From the NCBI GenBank assembly GCA_964450715.1, contig CAYVFC010000005.1, positions 43,573 through 107,572 of the forward strand: 64,000 bases of DNA. Reading direction: 5' to 3'. Shown one piece after another: positions 34,783-43,415 of the stretch (position 1 is its first letter; each line of letters opens with the position of its first letter). Both the position numbers and the translations under genes were made by a program. The notes under the pieces were generated by a model. It searched no databases. It was given only the letters and a program-made list of their open reading frames with translations, and was not told where the DNA came from. This DNA is from CAYVFC01 sp964450715 (lineage in GTDB: Bacteria; Myxococcota_A; Polyangia; Polyangiales; JAFGIB01).

Positions 34783-35661
34783 ATGCTACGACGTAGCCTC
34801 GTATCGAAACGATTTGCCGGAACGGCCTTGACTGCCGTGACCCTGCTGTTCGCCCTCTGTTTTTCGGTCGAGCCGGTGCAGGGGCGCGAGGGGAAAAAGG
34901 GCAAGAAGACCCTGATGCTGGCCACCACCACCAGCGTGGACGCCACCGGGCTTCTGGACCTACTAGCGGATCGGTTCAAGCAGAAGACGGGCATCCAGCT
35001 GCGCTGGGTCGCGGTCGGCACCGGGCAGGCGCTGGCCATCGCCCGGGACGGCAACGCGGATGCCGTGCTCGTGCACGCCCGGGAGCTGGAAGAGGCGTTC
35101 ATCCGGCAGGGGTACGGGGTCAACCGCCGGGTCTTTGCCCGCAATCACTTCCTACTGGTGGGTCCGGCTTCCGATCCCGCGGAGGTAAAGAGGAGCAAGA
35201 GCGTCCGGGACGCCTTCCGTTCCATCAAGAAGAGCGGCGCCACCTTCGTCAGCCGGGGCGACAGCTCGGGAACCCACACCAGGGAAAAGGCCTTATGGAA
35301 AGCGGCCGGCGGCCTCCCGAAGCGCAATTACCTGGAGACCGGCCAGGGCATGGCGCAGACCCTGCGGGTGGCGGACGAGAAGCTGGCCTATACCCTGAGC
35401 GACTCGGCGACCTTTCACAGCCTTCCCGATCTGTCCGGCCTGAAGCCCTTGATCACGAAGGGTGATGCGCTGGAGAACATCTACAGCGTGATCGCGGTGA
35501 ATCCCCACAAGGTGAAGTCGGCCAACTACGAGCAGGCCATGGCCTTTACCGCTTTCCTGACCGGGCCCGAGGGGCAGGCCCTGATCGGCGGTTTCGTCAA
35601 GCAGGGCCGCCAGCTCTTTGAGCCGGTGGCCGCCCAGCCCGGCATCGATCTCGACAAGTAA
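34783..35661 (+). CDS. tupA: Tungstate/molybdate-type ABC transporter substrate-binding protein
   Basis: 292 aa periplasmic binding protein. Signal peptide of about 45 residues, then the TupA signature LMLATTTSVDATGLLDLL, GTGQALAIARDGNADAVLVH and FVSRGDSSGTHTREKALW, where TTTS and the RGDSSGTH segment line the oxyanion site in the family. TupA proteins favour tungstate; vanadate or molybdate cannot be excluded. The start is ATG 34783 with AGGAG upstream; the frame is open to a TTG at 34756. First gene of a permease/ATPase operon under a ModE-like palindrome. W/Mo uptake would serve molybdopterin or tungstopterin enzymes, none of which is in this window. Confidence 0.92.
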   Translation: MLRRSLVSKRFAGTALTAVTLLFALCFSVEPVQGREGKKGKKTLMLATTTSVDATGLLDLLADRFKQKTGIQLRWVAVGTGQALAIARDGNADAVLVHARELEEAFIRQGYGVNRRVFARNHFLLVGPASDPAEVKRSKSVRDAFRSIKKSGATFVSRGDSSGTHTREKALWKAAGGLPKRNYLETGQGMAQTLRVADEKLAYTLSDSATFHSLPDLSGLKPLITKGDALENIYSVIAVNPHKVKSANYEQAMAFTAFLTGPEGQALIGGFVKQGRQLFEPVAAQPGIDLDK

Positions 35662-35701
35662 CACCGTCCGGAATCTCCGGGTTGACCGCGGTTGCCGCGA
35701 A

Positions 35702-36352
35702 ATGCTCCCTGAACTCGCCGAAATTATCTGGGTCTCTATCGAGGTGAGCGGGCTGTCCGTGCTTATCGCCGGCGCGCTGGCCCTGCCGGCGGCGGTGGCG
35801 CTGCTGGTCTACCGCTTCCCGGGAAGGCGCGCGCTCATCGTCGTCAACCAGACTTTGATGGCAGCTCCTACCGTGGTCATCGGGCTGCTGCTCTACATGC
35901 TGCTGAGCCGCAGCGGTCCCCTGGGCTCGCTGGGGCTGCTCTACACCCCGGCGGCCATCGTCATCGGTCAGGCGGTGCTGGTGCTGCCCATCATCACCGG
36001 ATTCTCTTACAGCGCGCTTCAGCAGGTGGACAGCCGCGCGCGGCTGACCGCGGTAAGCCTGGGCGCCAGCAAGATGCAGGCGGGGTGGCTGGTGATCCAG
36101 GAGGCGCGCTTGGCCCTGGTCATGGCCGTGCTGGCCGCCTTTGCCCGAGCCATCTCCGAGATCGGCATCGCCATGATGTTGGGAGGCAACATCCGCCACG
36201 CCACCCGCACCATGACCACGGCCATCGCGCTGGAGTCGAACAAGGGCGATTTTGTAAGCAGTATCATCCTGGGCTGCGTGCTGCTGACGATCACCCTGGG
36301 GATCAACGTGGCGGTTTTCTACTTTACCGGGAGCCAGGAGCCCGATGAGTGA
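35702..36352 (+). CDS. tupB: Tungstate-type ABC transporter permease
   Basis: 216 aa inner-membrane subunit with five or six membrane spans. The permease coupling loop is visible as AVSLGASKMQAGWLVIQEARLAL (EAA-type motif, about 135-157), followed by FARAISEIGIAMMLGGNI, typical of TupB/CysT-like subunits. The start is ATG 35702 (MLPELAEI). The stop overlaps the ATPase gene start by eight bases, consistent with a tupABC operon. It forms the channel for the oxyanion delivered by the binding protein. Confidence 0.92.
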   Translation: MLPELAEIIWVSIEVSGLSVLIAGALALPAAVALLVYRFPGRRALIVVNQTLMAAPTVVIGLLLYMLLSRSGPLGSLGLLYTPAAIVIGQAVLVLPIITGFSYSALQQVDSRARLTAVSLGASKMQAGWLVIQEARLALVMAVLAAFARAISEIGIAMMLGGNIRHATRTMTTAIALESNKGDFVSSIILGCVLLTITLGINVAVFYFTGSQEPDE

Positions 36353-37025
36353 GCCCGCCTACCAGCTGGACCGCGTTTGCTTCCGGTATCCCCGCGGCGG
36401 CTTCGCGTTGTCTATCGATGCGCTGACCATCGAGCGGGCGAGCGTGGTCGCGCTGGGCGGCCCCAACGGCTCGGGCAAGACCACGCTGTTGTTGTTGCTG
36501 GCCTTCCTCAGCCGACCTTCCGGCGGGGAGATCCGCTTCTTCGGGTCGCCCGAGGCCGGCGCGCCGGATACGACGGGCCGGGGACGACGAGCAGCCGTTC
36601 TGGTGCCCTATCCGCCCTACCTTTTCCGCGGGACAGCGCGGCACAACCTCTGCCTGGGCCTCGAGATCAGGCGGGTATCCCGCTCGCAGTGGAACGACCG
36701 GCTGGAACCGGTCATCGAGTCTCTGGACCTGGGTCCGTTGTTGGAGATTTCCTCCCGCGCGCTCAGCGCCGGTCAGGCGCAGCGGCTGGCCGTCGCCCGG
36801 GCGCTGGTCCTGCAACCCGAGGTGCTGTTGCTGGACGAGCCCTTCGCCAGCCTGGACCAGGAGCAGTCCGAACGCCTCTCCGCCCTGCTGCACAGGCTGA
36901 ACCGCGAGCGCGGGCTGACCATCGTCTACAGCGCGCATCGCGGCAACACCATCGACTCGCTGCCGCCGCTGCAGACCGTGCGCCTGAACGAAGGCAGGGT
37001 CTTTCCCGGGCAGAGCGGGCGATGA
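36345..37025 (+). CDS. tupC: Tungstate-type ABC transporter ATP-binding protein
   Basis: 226 aa ATPase with Walker A GPNGSGKTT (about 39-47), Q-loop region LVPYPPYLF, signature LSAGQAQRLAVARAL (a LSxGQ form) and Walker B VLLLDEPFASLD. The switch His is visible in VYSAHR. Shorter than the ModC type, without a C-terminal oxyanion-binding domain, so regulation by substrate would need a separate factor such as a ModE-like repressor. Overlaps the permease gene upstream and a PIN remnant downstream. Confidence 0.92.
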   Translation: MSEPAYQLDRVCFRYPRGGFALSIDALTIERASVVALGGPNGSGKTTLLLLLAFLSRPSGGEIRFFGSPEAGAPDTTGRGRRAAVLVPYPPYLFRGTARHNLCLGLEIRRVSRSQWNDRLEPVIESLDLGPLLEISSRALSAGQAQRLAVARALVLQPEVLLLDEPFASLDQEQSERLSALLHRLNRERGLTIVYSAHRGNTIDSLPPLQTVRLNEGRVFPGQSGR

Positions 37026-37315
37026 AGTCGACGGATTTCGTACTCGACGAAACCCTGACCTTGATCCGTGTACGTCTTGGTCTGGACGCGGCCGAGACGT
37101 GGTGGGAACGCGTCGAGTCGAGCCCCAGGGTTCTGTGGGAATGGATCGATCCGCAGCGGGCGGAACGGGCGCGAGGGTGGTTCTTTCGCTGGCGAGACAA
37201 GCCTTTCTCCTTCACCGATTGCACGAGCTTCGCGGTGATGAAGGAGATGCGGATCCGCCAGTCGTTGACGAGCGACGATCATTTCCGCCTGGCCGGTTTC
37301 GACGTGGTTCCCTGA
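37022..37315 (+). pseudogene. N-terminally truncated PIN-domain (VapC-like) toxin remnant
   Basis: 97 aa. The sequence from FVLDETLTLIRVRLG through FSFTDCTSFAVMKEM to LAGFDVVP matches the middle and end of a VapC-type PIN nuclease. A complete PIN protein has about 40 more residues at the front, including the first catalytic Asp; here the match begins immediately after the ABC ATPase stop, so that part is missing. Remaining acidic residues (D9/E10 and D67) are in place. No antitoxin gene is adjacent. Probably a decayed toxin fused to the operon end by deletion, though an ATG overlapping the tupC stop would allow translation. Confidence 0.7.
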
Positions 37316-37332
37316 CCGGCCTGCCGCCTGCC

Positions 37333-38124
37333 CTACGGCCGCGTGTCTCCACTCTCGAGCAGCGTGCCGTCCTCGGCCACGGTCAGGCGGACCCGGTCGC
37401 CGTCGGCAGAGGTGGCCCGGATCTCGTAGGTGGTCACGCCTTCCTCGTCGACCATCTCTACCCGGCGTATCTCACCGTCTCCGATCTCCCCGGTCACGGC
37501 GCTCATCACCGCCTCGGGCAGTTCGCCCGGCTCGATCTCCTGCTGCGTCCTGAGCAAGGTCCCGTCCTCGGCGATGATATACTCGATCCGGCTGCCGTCG
37601 ACGGTGGCGTCCACCTCGTACGAGATGTCTCCGTCCTGGTCGTTCAGCTGGATATCCTCGACCGGGTTGCTTCCCAGCAACCCGGCGATGGTTTCCTGGA
37701 CCGCTGCCGGGGTGTCCTCGAGAGCGATGGTGTCGCCGCCGCCCTGCCACCCGGCGTCTCCACCGGTCCCCGGCCAGCCGCCGCTGCCCGCCGCGTCTCC
37801 GGCCGTGCCCGGCCAGCCCGCGTCTCCACCCGTTCCGGGCCGCCAGCCAGCGGTGCCCGCCTCGCCGCCCGTGCCCGAGGTGCCGCCGGTGCCGCTCGAT
37901 CCCGCGTTGCCGCTCGCGCCGCCGAGCCCGCCGCTACCCGACACACCCGCACCCCCGGTTCCGCCGTAGCCGCTGGAGCCGGCCGCCCCGGTATAGGCGC
38001 CTCCGACCCCGGCGGTGGAGCCGGCGGTGGCGTCATCCTGCTCGTCAGTCATCTCCGCGCCGCACCCGGCGGCGACGAGTAGCAGAAACGCGATACTCGA
38101 GGAGAATCGAGTGGCTAGATGCAT
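37333..38124 (-). CDS. PepSY-like lipoprotein with Gly-rich linker
   Basis: 263 aa from ATG 38124 (AAAGGGG upstream). Lipoprotein signal ending LLLVAAGC, then a Gly/Ser/Thr/Trp low-complexity linker of about 105 residues rich in GTGGDAGW-type units, then two PepSY-like repeats of about 60 residues. Each repeat has the pattern of an ALPAAV-type helix, an acidic strand and a DGTLL turn (EDGTLLRTQ and EDGTLLESG). PepSY domains are thought to inhibit or sense peptidases and other periplasmic partners. It is convergent with the tup/PIN unit. The linker resembles those of the VWA lipoproteins at 31-35 kb. Confidence 0.83.
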   Translation of the reverse strand: MHLATRFSSSIAFLLLVAAGCGAEMTDEQDDATAGSTAGVGGAYTGAAGSSGYGGTGGAGVSGSGGLGGASGNAGSSGTGGTSGTGGEAGTAGWRPGTGGDAGWPGTAGDAAGSGGWPGTGGDAGWQGGGDTIALEDTPAAVQETIAGLLGSNPVEDIQLNDQDGDISYEVDATVDGSRIEYIIAEDGTLLRTQQEIEPGELPEAVMSAVTGEIGDGEIRRVEMVDEEGVTTYEIRATSADGDRVRLTVAEDGTLLESGDTRP

Positions 38125-38318
38125 GGTTTTGCCCCTTTCTTTCCAGCAATCCCAGACCATCCCCGTCTGGAAACGCCCAATTCGCTCTGTTCGTGTCCGG
38201 GCAGGGCCGGGATTGTCTATAAATCCGCACCGGGGACGGCTCCGGTCCCGTCTTGGCGGCCGCCCGCACTTGTGCGAACCTCCGGGGGTCGATTTTTCGC
38301 CTGAAAAGGAGCAGCTCG

Positions 38319-39707
38319 ATGCCGGTAAAAGTCTTTCTCAAGGAAGAAGAGATCCCGCGCCAGTGGTACAACCTGGCGGCAGACCTGCCAACCCCCATGC
38401 AGCCGCCGCTGGGCCCTGATGGCAATCCGGTGTCGCCGGATGCGCTGGCGCCGGTCTTCCCCATGAACCTGATCGAGCAGGAGGTAAGCCAGCAGCGCTG
38501 GATCGACATCCCCGAGGAGGTGCTGCACCTGATCTACCGCTGGCGCCCCTCGCCGCTGCACCGCGCGGTCTACCTTGAGCAGGCCCTGGGCACCCCTGCC
38601 CGCATTTATTACAAGAACGAGGGGGTATCGCCTCCCGGAAGCCACAAGCCGAACACGGCCGTCCCGCAGGCCTGGTACAACAAGCAGTTCGGCATCAAGA
38701 AGCTGACCACCGAGACCGGCGCCGGGCAGTGGGGAAGCGCCCTGGCCTTTGCCGGTTCCCTGGTCGGGCTGGAGATCAAGGTCTTCATGGTGCGCATCAG
38801 CTTCGATCAGAAGCCGTTCCGCAAGATCATGATGCAGACCTGGGGTGCCGAATGCGTGGCCAGCCCCAGCAAGGAGACCAAGGCCGGACAGGAGATTCTG
38901 GCCAGGCTGCCGGACACGCCGGGCAGCCTGGGCATCGCTATCAGCGAGGCGGTGGAAGCGGCGGTGACCGACAAGAGCGGGCAGACGCGTTACTCGCTGG
39001 GCAGCGTGCTCAACCACGTGCTGCTGCACCAGACCATCATCGGGCTGGAGGCCAAGAAGCAGCTGCAGGCCTTCGGGGAGACCAAGGTGGACGTCGTCAT
39101 CGGCTGCGCGGGCGGCGGCAGCAACTTCGCCGGTTTCGCTTTCCCCTTTGTCAGCGACAAGATCAACGGTGCGGATATGAAGATCATACCGGTAGAGCCC
39201 GCTTCCTGTCCCACCATGACCCGCGCGCCCTTCGTCTACGACCACGGCGACACGGCCAGGATGACCCCGCTGCTGCCCATGCATTCGCTCGGCCACGACT
39301 TCATCCCCGCGCCCATCCACGCCGGCGGGTTGCGCTACCACGGCATGGCACCGTTGGTCTCGCAGGCGGTGGTGGAGGGGCTGCTGACCCCGCTGGCCCT
39401 GCCCCAGACCGAGTGCTACCAGGCGGCGGTCGACTTCGCCCGCACCGAGGGCATCATCATCGCGCCGGAGACCAGCCACGCGGTGGCGGCGGTGATCCGG
39501 GAGGCCAAGCAGGCCAAGGAAGAGGGCAAGGAGAAGACCATCATCTTCAATATGAGCGGCCACGGGTTGATGGACCTGAGCGGTTACGACGCCTTCTTCC
39601 AGGGCAAGCTGACCGACTACGCACTGCCCGAAGAGGAGATGAAGAAGTCGCTGGCCTCGCTGGAAGGGCTGCCCAAACCGCCGGCCAACAAGAGCGGCAA
39701 GTGGTAG
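38319..39707 (+). CDS. Tryptophan synthase beta-like protein, TrpB2 type
   Basis: 462 aa PLP enzyme, longer than TrpB1 (about 395 aa), with the TrpB2 N-terminal extension. Visible: [16 protein letters not shown] (substrate-threonine-rich entry replaced in the TrpB2 manner), the PLP lysine in [24 protein letters not shown], the phosphate loop [22 protein letters not shown] and PETSHAVAA. It converts indole (or indole-glycerol phosphate-derived indole) and serine to tryptophan, or salvages indole. No trpA or other trp gene is adjacent. ATG 38319 has AAAAGGAG upstream. Confidence 0.92.
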   Translation: MPVKVFLKEEEIPRQWYNLAADLPTPMQPPLGPDGNPVSPDALAPVFPMNLIEQEVSQQRWIDIPEEVLHLIYRWRPSPLHRAVYLEQALGTPARIYYKNEGVSPPGSHKPNTAVPQAWYNKQFGIKKLTTETGAGQWGSALAFAGSLVGLEIKVFMVRISFDQKPFRKIMMQTWGAECVASPSKETKAGQEILARLPDTPGSLGIAISEAVEAAVTDKSGQTRYSLGSVLNHVLLHQTIIGLEAKKQLQAFGETKVDVVIGCAGGGSNFAGFAFPFVSDKINGADMKIIPVEPASCPTMTRAPFVYDHGDTARMTPLLPMHSLGHDFIPAPIHAGGLRYHGMAPLVSQAVVEGLLTPLALPQTECYQAAVDFARTEGIIIAPETSHAVAAVIREAKQAKEEGKEKTIIFNMSGHGLMDLSGYDAFFQGKLTDYALPEEEMKKSLASLEGLPKPPANKSGKW

Positions 39708-39793
39708 ACTGGGAGCGTTACTCGTCCGCATCCGCCCGTTGTCCGACGAGTGGGGGAATGGGTGGATAGAACGAGTATACCGGAGCAGGGTAG

Positions 39794-40051
39794 GTGATAG
39801 GCGAACACGACGAGCGCGAGGGCTATTGCCGGATGCTGGGGCACCGCCTCGGTTTCGGGTACTGCCGCACCGTGAACGGGGGGATGCCCTGTCACAAGGT
39901 GCTCGATTGCTGGTTCGAGCAATTTTCGGTGCGGGAGTTCATCCGCGAGCACTATACCGCGGAACAGGTCGAGTCCTTCCTCGCCCCGCCTAAACCCAGG
40001 ATGCAGTCGCTGCTGGAGCTGATCGAGCAGGCCAAGAAGCGCACTGAGTGA
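39794..40051 (+). CDS. Small conserved Cys-containing protein
   Basis: 85 aa with GTG start (GGAG nine bases or so upstream). It carries paired cysteines in an N-terminal part: C12 (GYCRML), C24 (GYCRTV), C33 (MPCHK) and C39 (LDCWF), a pattern that could bind zinc or an iron-sulfur cluster. The C-terminus is a helical PPKPRMQSLLELIEQAKKR. I recall similar small proteins annotated as hypothetical in deltaproteobacteria. No function is known. Confidence 0.7.
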   Translation: MIGEHDEREGYCRMLGHRLGFGYCRTVNGGMPCHKVLDCWFEQFSVREFIREHYTAEQVESFLAPPKPRMQSLLELIEQAKKRTE

Positions 40052-40093
40052 CCCGATCCGCGGCAGTGTCTCCGCGGTCGAGGGCGTAGATCG

Positions 40094-41881
40094 ATGATCG
40101 AGGCGACCCCAGATCGATTTCCGAGAACGCCCAGGATAGGATTGGTAGAGGCGCTCGCGCTCTTCGCTGGCGTCGCGTCGACCGCGGCCAGCTACTCGAG
40201 CGCTCTTCACGGCCCTTTCGTCCTGGACGATGTCGCGTTCATTCTACGGAATACGCATCGTCATCTTGAAGAGATATCGCTGGAGGGCCTCATCCGCGCC
40301 GCCTTTCACGGGCCGAGCCCGACTCGGGCGCTGGCGAACCTCAGTTTTGCCCTGAATTTCTACCTGCACCGATTCGATTCTTTCGGGTACCACCTGGTCA
40401 ACCTGAACCTCCATCTTCTGACCGGTATCGCGCTGTACTACCTGGTGCTGAAGACGCTGGTGATTCACCGCGGACCGTACGACCGAGTGCGACCGGAGTG
40501 GATGGCGCTGTTCGCCGCGCTCATTTGGATGCTCCATCCGCTGCACACGGGGACCGTCAGTTACATTTTTCAGCGTGCGAACGGTCTGGTCTCGATGTTT
40601 TTCGTGGCCTCTCTGTTGTTCTATGTACAGGGACGCCTGGCAGGTGATCGGAAGAAGGCGATCTGCTACTGGACCGCGTGCGGACTTGCGGCAGTTTTCG
40701 CCGCGTTCTCGAAAGAGAACTGGGTGTTGCTGCCGATCTTCATCATTCTCTACGAGTGGTATTTCTTTCAAGACCTTTCGCGCGTCTGGCTTCGTCGCGG
40801 GCTGTTCGCCATGGTCGGCGCGACGTTGGTGGTGGTGGTGGTTCTGCTTCTGCTAGGACCCGAGCTCGTCAGCTACGGTTTCCGCGTCTACCAGGAACGC
40901 GACTTTACCATGGGGCAGCGGTTACTTACCGAATCCCGGGTTGTGATGCGCTACCTTTCTCTTCTTCTCTTTCCGCATCCATCTCGCTTGACCCTTTTAT
41001 ACGATTTCCCAATTTCGTACGGCTTATTTCGGCCTGCGACGACCTTGCTGTCCATACTCGGAATCGGGGCGTTGCTCGGAGCGGCCTTGGCGATTCGGCG
41101 CCGGGAAAAGCTGCTTTCGTTCGCAATCCTTTGGTGGTTGGGAAACCTGGTGCTCGAATCCTCGTTTCTCGGTCTCGAGATCATTTTCGAACATCGAACC
41201 TACCTCCCTTCCATGTTCCCGGTCGCAGTATTCGTCGCAATGTTCTTTCGGCTCGACGCCCGGGTCGTGTGGTCTTCGGGGCTCTGTTTCGCACTGGCGG
41301 CCACCGGTGCCGTCTGGACCTATGAACGGAACAGGGACTGGGGTGACGACGTGCGCCTCTATCGAGACAACTTGCGGAAGGCGCCCGGGTTCGAGCGGAT
41401 TCGCCGGGGGCTCGCCTGGTCGCTGGTCGAGCGCGGCCGCGTGTTGACGGCGCTCGGACGTCCCGAGGAGGCGCTTCCCTATCTGGAAGAAGCGCTGGAA
41501 GTGGCGGACGAATACTATCAGGCACATCACCACATGGGATGGACGCAGGCGGCGCTCGGTAACGACGAGCGGGCGATTGCCGAGTACCGTATCGCGCTCG
41601 CCAAGGCGCCCGACGATCCCATGGTTCATTTCCGTTTGGGCCAATCGCTGGAGAGACGGGGAAAGCTGCTCGCGGCATTCGAAAGCTACTCGAGAGCGGG
41701 CCGCCTGCAGCCGAGGTGGGTCGACCCGCTGCTGGCTACCGGTTCGGTGTTGCGGAAACTCGGGCGTCGCGAGGATGCGATCGCGCTCTATCGAAAGGGG
41801 ATAGGGATCTTTTCGGGGACCCCTGCGGCAAAGCGTCGTCTGCAAGAGGCCTTGGACCGCCTGCGAGCCCCCGGGGACTGA
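40094..41881 (+). CDS. TMTC-like multi-span membrane protein with TPR repeats
   Basis: 595 aa. The N-terminal 400 residues hold about ten membrane helices with an early luminal/periplasmic loop containing the acidic pair in FVLDDVAFI, the layout of GT-C glycosyltransferases and of TMTC/DUF1736 proteins (FHRTRxxxN region seen as PTRALANLSFALNFYLHRFD; HPLHTGTVSYIFQRANGLVSMFF). The C-terminal 200 residues carry four or five tetratricopeptide repeats (ALPYLEEALEVADEYYQAHH, AIAEYRIALAKAPDDPMVHF). Related proteins O-mannosylate or otherwise modify exported proteins. It heads a cluster of glycosyltransferase and radical SAM genes. Confidence 0.82.
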   Translation: MIEATPDRFPRTPRIGLVEALALFAGVASTAASYSSALHGPFVLDDVAFILRNTHRHLEEISLEGLIRAAFHGPSPTRALANLSFALNFYLHRFDSFGYHLVNLNLHLLTGIALYYLVLKTLVIHRGPYDRVRPEWMALFAALIWMLHPLHTGTVSYIFQRANGLVSMFFVASLLFYVQGRLAGDRKKAICYWTACGLAAVFAAFSKENWVLLPIFIILYEWYFFQDLSRVWLRRGLFAMVGATLVVVVVLLLLGPELVSYGFRVYQERDFTMGQRLLTESRVVMRYLSLLLFPHPSRLTLLYDFPISYGLFRPATTLLSILGIGALLGAALAIRRREKLLSFAILWWLGNLVLESSFLGLEIIFEHRTYLPSMFPVAVFVAMFFRLDARVVWSSGLCFALAATGAVWTYERNRDWGDDVRLYRDNLRKAPGFERIRRGLAWSLVERGRVLTALGRPEEALPYLEEALEVADEYYQAHHHMGWTQAALGNDERAIAEYRIALAKAPDDPMVHFRLGQSLERRGKLLAAFESYSRAGRLQPRWVDPLLATGSVLRKLGRREDAIALYRKGIGIFSGTPAAKRRLQEALDRLRAPGD

Positions 41882-41962
41882 ATCGTCCGCTTTGGTGCGG
41901 GACAGTGCGCGCGGGCGCACGACACCGGGGTCGGAGAGGCCCGCGCGGCGCTGGTGCGGCTT

Positions 41963-42121
41963 AGGAGGCCGGTCGAAAATAATCGTCCACCTTACGGGCG
42001 GGACGGCCCCGTCTGCTGCGTTGCTCCTCCTCAAAATACCCCCGGTATTCCTCGTCGTCGCGCCTTGCATCCGGGACCGTCGCGCTCCGAAACCTGGACG
42101 ATTAATTTCGACCGGCCTCCT
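41963..42121. repeat. Palindromic MITE-like repeat, family B copy 2
   Basis: 159 bp with 27-bp terminal inverted repeats (41963-41989 and 42095-42121, one mismatch) beginning AGGAGGCCGGTCG. The interior contains the palindromic core shared with 10415-10580. The ends begin with the same AGGAGGC as the family A elements. No coding capacity. It sits between two plus-strand genes in a 444-bp gap; the remainder (42122-42325) shows no further feature. Confidence 0.82.
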
Positions 42122-42325
42122 TACGGTGCGAATTGCAGTCAAAGAGTCTATAATCAAATGGACATCGGTGACCGACGTACGGACAACCGGGCATCTCCGG
42201 ACGACGAGCCGATGCCGGTTGACGCGCTTCCCCGTCCGCGACAAGGCCGCGGACCTCCTTTTCGTAACACCTCCGCCCGTTTCAGGCGGTTCCGAGAATA
42301 CCGAAGGATTTAAACGAGCGAGATA

Positions 42326-43321
42326 ATGCGGAATCGAAAAGGTACGTGCGAAGAATCGTTTCCGGGTCAGACGATCGATAGGTATGACGCGGGGGAAGGA
42401 AATTATGTCGTCACCAGCGACGAAGCTGCTTCCGGTACGGGAGCCGCCAGACCTTGCCAAATATCCGTATCGATCGTGGTGCCGGTTTACGACGAGCAAC
42501 ACGCTGTTGCCGAAACGGCTCGCTTGTTGCTCGAGGCAGTAGCCGGGCTGGGTTCAGAATCCGAGATCATATTCGTAGACGACGGTTCGAAGGACGGAAC
42601 GTCCGCCGTTCTCGGCGAAATCGCGGGCATACGAGTGGTTCGCCACCGAGAGAACCGCGGTTACGGCGCCGCGATCAAGACCGGTATCCGGATTGCTCGC
42701 AATCCGTGGATAGCGATAACCGACGCCGACGGCACCTACCCGAGCCATAGGCTTCCGGATCTCTTTGCCGTTCTCTGCGACGAGAATCTCGACATGGTAG
42801 TCGGCGCCAGAACGGGGGGTAACGTCCATATCCCCTGGGTGCGTCGGCCGGCGAAGTGGTTTCTAGGAAAACTCTCCAATTTTCTGAGCGGAAGACGAAT
42901 ACCCGACCTGAACTCCGGATTCCGTATTATACGGAGGTCGGTCCTGGAACGGTACCTCCGCATTCTGCCCGACGGTTTCTCCTTCACGAGCACTATCACC
43001 CTCGCCATGTTGACCAACGGGCTGAATGTTGGATACGTGCCGATCGACTACCACCAGCGATCCGGCAAGTCGAAGATCCGTCCGGTATACGATACCTTGA
43101 ATTTCCTGCAGTTGATCCTTCGCGTGGTTCTCTGGTTCAACCCACTGCGGGTCTTTATACCCCTCAGCCTGTTGACGATGTTGGCGTCATTCGCCGTTTT
43201 GGCAGGCAGCTGGTATTATCTTCCCGAAGCGATGGATGTTACTTTTGGCGTTTTGTTCATGACCAGCGTACTCATACTCGCAGTGGGGTTGCTGGCTGAT
43301 ATGATCGACAAGAGAACGTGA
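42326..43321 (+). CDS. Family 2 glycosyltransferase, dolichyl-phosphate-mannose-synthase-like
   Basis: 331 aa. Catalytic GT-A domain of about 240 residues (VSIVVPVYDEQHAVAETARL, IIFVDDGSKDGT, GYGAAIKTGIRIARN, the DAD-type metal motif in ITDADGTYP, and DLNSGFRIIRRSVLERY) followed by two C-terminal membrane helices near 265-325. Such enzymes transfer a sugar from a nucleotide donor to a polyprenyl phosphate, making a lipid-linked donor for GT-C enzymes like the TMTC-type protein upstream. GTG or ATG choice: ATG 42326 is used. Confidence 0.9.
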   Translation: MRNRKGTCEESFPGQTIDRYDAGEGNYVVTSDEAASGTGAARPCQISVSIVVPVYDEQHAVAETARLLLEAVAGLGSESEIIFVDDGSKDGTSAVLGEIAGIRVVRHRENRGYGAAIKTGIRIARNPWIAITDADGTYPSHRLPDLFAVLCDENLDMVVGARTGGNVHIPWVRRPAKWFLGKLSNFLSGRRIPDLNSGFRIIRRSVLERYLRILPDGFSFTSTITLAMLTNGLNVGYVPIDYHQRSGKSKIRPVYDTLNFLQLILRVVLWFNPLRVFIPLSLLTMLASFAVLAGSWYYLPEAMDVTFGVLFMTSVLILAVGLLADMIDKRT

Positions 43322-43415
43322 TAGCTTTCGTGAACCGTCCGTCCCATGACTGTACCGCTTGTGCTCATTCTTCTTTCTCACACCATTTCTGCATTTACAT
43401 GATGGCAAGTTCGCT

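Noticed and set aside
41024..42502. Long minus-strand frame opposite the TMTC-like gene and repeat element
   Set aside because: It runs across a plus-strand gene, a palindromic element and another gene; the composition is not protein-like.
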